Source: Clostridia bacterium (lineage in GTDB: Bacteria; Bacillota; Clostridia; Oscillospirales; CAG-272). Taken from it: 51,925 bases of DNA. The notes under the pieces are model-generated. The model was not told the DNA's origin and did not search any database. It was given only the letters and a program-made list of their open reading frames with translations. The DNA lies in assembly GCA_017462035.1 (NCBI GenBank), contig JAFTRY010000032.1, forward strand, positions 1-51,925, in the 5' to 3' direction. The position numbers and the translations under genes are program-made. The first letter of the stretch is position 1; the number at the start of each line of letters is the position of its first letter. Below, piece after piece: positions 51,681 to 51,925 of the stretch.

Positions 51681-51925
51681 TTTTGCTGGCGTTCACAGAA
51701 CGCCCCTGCGGGTTTGAGGAAAATTTCCTGTCTTCATCCTACCAAAAACAAAGGATTACTGAAAAATTCCGTCCGTCGAAGGGCAAGAAACCCCAAAAAC
51801 CAACCACCCGAAGGTGTTCGTATGAACCTTCGGGTGAGACTTTTTTCATAGCAAAGCCTCCCCGACGCATGAAGCGGCGGGGACGTAGGGGGATTTTCAA
51901 GGGGGAACGCCTTGAAAACGCTTTC
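51681..51925 (+). repeat. Dispersed hairpin repeat, copy 11 (forward, cut by the window end)
   Basis: Type-A arm, junction sequence GAAGGGCAAGAAACCCC, then hairpins 1, 2 and 3 up to the window edge. It is head-to-tail with copy 10 and shares its GACGTAGGGGG variant, so the two are probably a recent duplication. Confidence 0.9.

Overview
The window looks like chromosomal DNA of a strictly anaerobic, probably gut-dwelling member of the Clostridia (Firmicutes). The evidence is a Firmicutes-type division and cell-wall cluster (mraZ, rsmH, ftsL, PASTA-domain PBP, murE, murF, mraY, ftsW, murG, ftsQ, ftsZ), sodium-pumping decarboxylase genes, a PerR/Fur regulator beside a rubrerythrin, strong AGGAGG-type ribosome binding sites, and near-consensus sigma-A promoters with 17-base spacers. 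No species assignment is possible from the sequence alone.

Layout. Positions 1-490 hold no gene but contain a run of small perfect hairpins. 558-5832: a small unknown protein, an amidase-fold protein (minus strand), a YhaO/YhaN (SbcD/SbcC-like) nuclease-ATPase pair, and a CarD-like regulator behind a structured leader that ends in an intrinsic terminator. 6400-13941: an exported metallo-beta-lactamase-fold lipoprotein, a minus-strand group (DUF4358 lipoprotein, SGNH lipoprotein, DUF3021 membrane protein), a Pit phosphate transporter with its PhoU-like partner, and another lipoprotein. 14101-18886: ligA, a CwlC-like amidase, rsmI and asd. 19328-20873: a predicted manganese (yybP-ykoY) riboswitch in front of an orphan oadB/oadG-like pair. 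21008-22015: PerR-like regulator and rubrerythrin. 22965-38611: the dcw cluster, ending in two ftsZ paralogues. 38687-42283: a split ThrE-type exporter and an NhaC-family transporter under a lysine riboswitch. 43568-48692: a five-gene biotin-dependent carboxyltransferase/sodium pump operon. 48887-51136: rpsT, cysK and a DUF6291-like protein with phased operator repeats.

The most striking content is not a gene. About eleven copies, plus fragments, of one dispersed repeat family sit in the intergenic gaps (5839, 8711, 12817, 22111, 22504, 36752, 37001, 40081, 42350, 51277, 51681; a decayed copy at 43417). Each good copy has a core of four successive hairpins, one of several interchangeable 5' arms, and a 3' tail of a variable number of about 45-bp units. 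No transposase lies in the window. The family could be a non-autonomous mobile element, a repetitive structured RNA, or both.

How the genes work together: the dcw cluster makes lipid-linked peptidoglycan precursors and the division machinery. It lacks murD, murC, murB and ftsA, which must be encoded elsewhere if present. The carboxyltransferase/OadG/biotin carrier/OadB/OadA operon probably couples decarboxylation or transcarboxylation to sodium export. The PerR-rubrerythrin pair handles peroxide. The lysine riboswitch suggests that the NhaC-family protein carries lysine rather than only Na+/H+.
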